From the NCBI RefSeq assembly GCF_014279595.1, contig NZ_CP047943.1, forward strand, positions 1,364,001-1,428,000: a DNA stretch of 64,000 nt, written 5' to 3'. This document shows positions 63,469 through 64,000 of the stretch, in pieces. How positions within the stretch are numbered: position 1 is the stretch's first letter; each line of letters starts with the position of its first letter. The translations under genes and the position numbers were made by a program. Below the pieces are notes generated by a model. That model did no database searches. It was given only the letters and a program-made list of their open reading frames with translations, and was not told the origin of the DNA. The stretch is from Synechococcus sp. RS9909. GTDB taxonomy: Bacteria; Cyanobacteriota; Cyanobacteriia; PCC-6307; Cyanobiaceae.

Positions 63469-64000
63469 ATGGAAGTGTTGAACCGACTCCTGATGGCCTT
63501 CCGCAAGCCTCTGGGTGCCTTCGCCGTGACCGCTACGGCCCTGACGTCGTTGCTGGCTGTTGCAGCCCAACAGCCGCTGCTGGCTCAGGCGACCATCCGG
63601 ATCAGTGGGTCAAGCACCGTGTATCCGATCACGGCCCGGGCGATTCAACGCTTCGAGAAGACAAGCGAAGGCAAAAACGTCAAATTTGATCTGAAGGAAA
63701 CGGGGTCGAGTGCCGGCTTCCGCGACTTCTGCAGCGGCAAGGTGCCGATGGCCAATGCCTCCCGGCCGATTTCCAGCAAGGAGATCAAGGCCTGCAAGGC
63801 CAAAGGGATTCAATTCATTGAACTGCCGATCGCCTTTGATGCGATCACCGTGGTAGTGAATCCCAAGAACACCTGGGCCACCACGGTGACCCCGAAGGAG
63901 CTGTCGCGCCTCTGGCGCAAGCAGGCCCAGGGAACCGTGACCCGCTGGAACCAGGTGAACCACGATTTTCCCGATCAGCCGATCCGGCTCTGCGGCCCTG
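63469..64000 (+). CDS. Phosphate ABC transporter substrate-binding protein (PstS/SphX-like), partial
   Basis: 177 complete codons are visible; the frame runs off the right edge. ATG at 63469 or the one at 63493 may start it. A signal peptide (FAVTATALTSLLAVAA, then PLLAQA) is followed by the phosphate-binding opening IRISGSSTVYPITARAI and ETGSSAGFRDFCSGKVPMAN. The Cys-containing pattern (FCSGK, RLCGP) fits the SphX branch of PstS proteins in cyanobacteria, which complements pstCAB about 15 kb to the left. Only 37 bases separate it from corA; they include ATTAACCC (63438-63445), which resembles one Pho-box half. Confidence 0.88.
   Translation, partial: MEVLNRLLMAFRKPLGAFAVTATALTSLLAVAAQQPLLAQATIRISGSSTVYPITARAIQRFEKTSEGKNVKFDLKETGSSAGFRDFCSGKVPMANASRPISSKEIKACKAKGIQFIELPIAFDAITVVVNPKNTWATTVTPKELSRLWRKQAQGTVTRWNQVNHDFPDQPIRLCGP

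Noticed and set aside
1-64000. CRISPR array, transposase, integrase or prophage genes
   Set aside because: No regularly spaced repeats and no recognisable mobile-element proteins were found on either strand.

Overview
The window reads as chromosome from a GC-rich marine picocyanobacterium, most likely the Synechococcus/Cyanobium group (an inference from gene content, not a database match). Pointers are the cyanobacterial or plastid-type families (Ycf35/DUF1257, HemJ, DUF1995, DUF3110, DUF3370, DUF4330, a cyanobacterial Hfq-like protein, a Cdv3/DivIVA-like protein beside coaD), a long cyanobacterial RibBA, the glucosylglycerol-phosphate synthase/ggt transport operon typical of marine Synechococcus, high GC and very dense packing. 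No transposase, integrase, prophage or CRISPR array was seen.

Layout. 1-337: AT-richer stretch without a clear gene, carrying a perfect 12-bp inverted repeat and a short frame, open to the left, that faintly resembles the end of an H-NS DNA-binding domain. 0.3-7.8 kb: an RHH/J-domain protein, a DUF3370 exported protein, a SigF-like sigma factor, an Ap4A phosphorylase, a SpoIID protein, an SDR and small conserved proteins. 7.8-16.2 kb: cobalamin-dependent methionine synthase MetH, branched-chain aminotransferase and, divergent, the CobN chelatase subunit, so a B12-using and a B12-making gene lie close together. 16.2-25.9 kb: PHP phosphoesterase, HemJ, a photolyase-related flavoprotein, UvrC, CoaD, Cdv3-like protein, DacB, DUF4330. 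25.2-28.5 kb: DUF1995, a cysteine desulfurase-like enzyme, DapF with an unusual Cys-rich tail, and divergent Hfq. 28.6-42.6 kb: housekeeping genes (leuS, pgi, purN, argC, ribBA, a cyclophilin, mtnP) mixed with cell-wall genes (transglycosylase-like protein, amidase, MurQ) and an M61 peptidase. 42.6-45.9 kb: a dnaK / dnaJ-like / DUF3110 string. 46.1-48.8 kb: pstC-pstA-pstB, ending at a strong terminator, followed by an opposite-strand tRNA-Ser(GGA). 49-54.6 kb: ferredoxins, an IMPase, HisZ, HtpG, ribosomal protein L28 and a peroxiredoxin. 54.7-60.1 kb: ggpS-ggtB-ggtC-ggtD-ggtA for synthesis and uptake of the compatible solute glucosylglycerol. 60.2-63.4 kb: a two-TM RCK protein, a previously easy-to-miss 59-residue membrane protein and CorA. 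The window ends inside a PstS/SphX-like phosphate-binding protein.

How the genes work together. The right end looks like an osmotic and ion-homeostasis block: glucosylglycerol synthesis and transport, a channel-like RCK protein, a small membrane protein and a Mg2+/Co2+ channel, all on one strand and mostly with 4-bp stop/start overlaps. Phosphate import genes lie on both sides of this block (pstCAB left, pstS-like right). Peptidoglycan turnover genes (SpoIID, DacB, transglycosylase-like protein, amidase, MurQ) are scattered. Most observations worth a second look are small: a 9-bp perfect hairpin next to the ggpS Shine-Dalgarno, the 59-aa membrane protein coupled to corA, the Cys-rich DapF tail coupled to a cysteine desulfurase, and a photolyase-family protein without the usual Fe-S cysteines. 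I did not find a convincing new multi-gene defence or mobile system.
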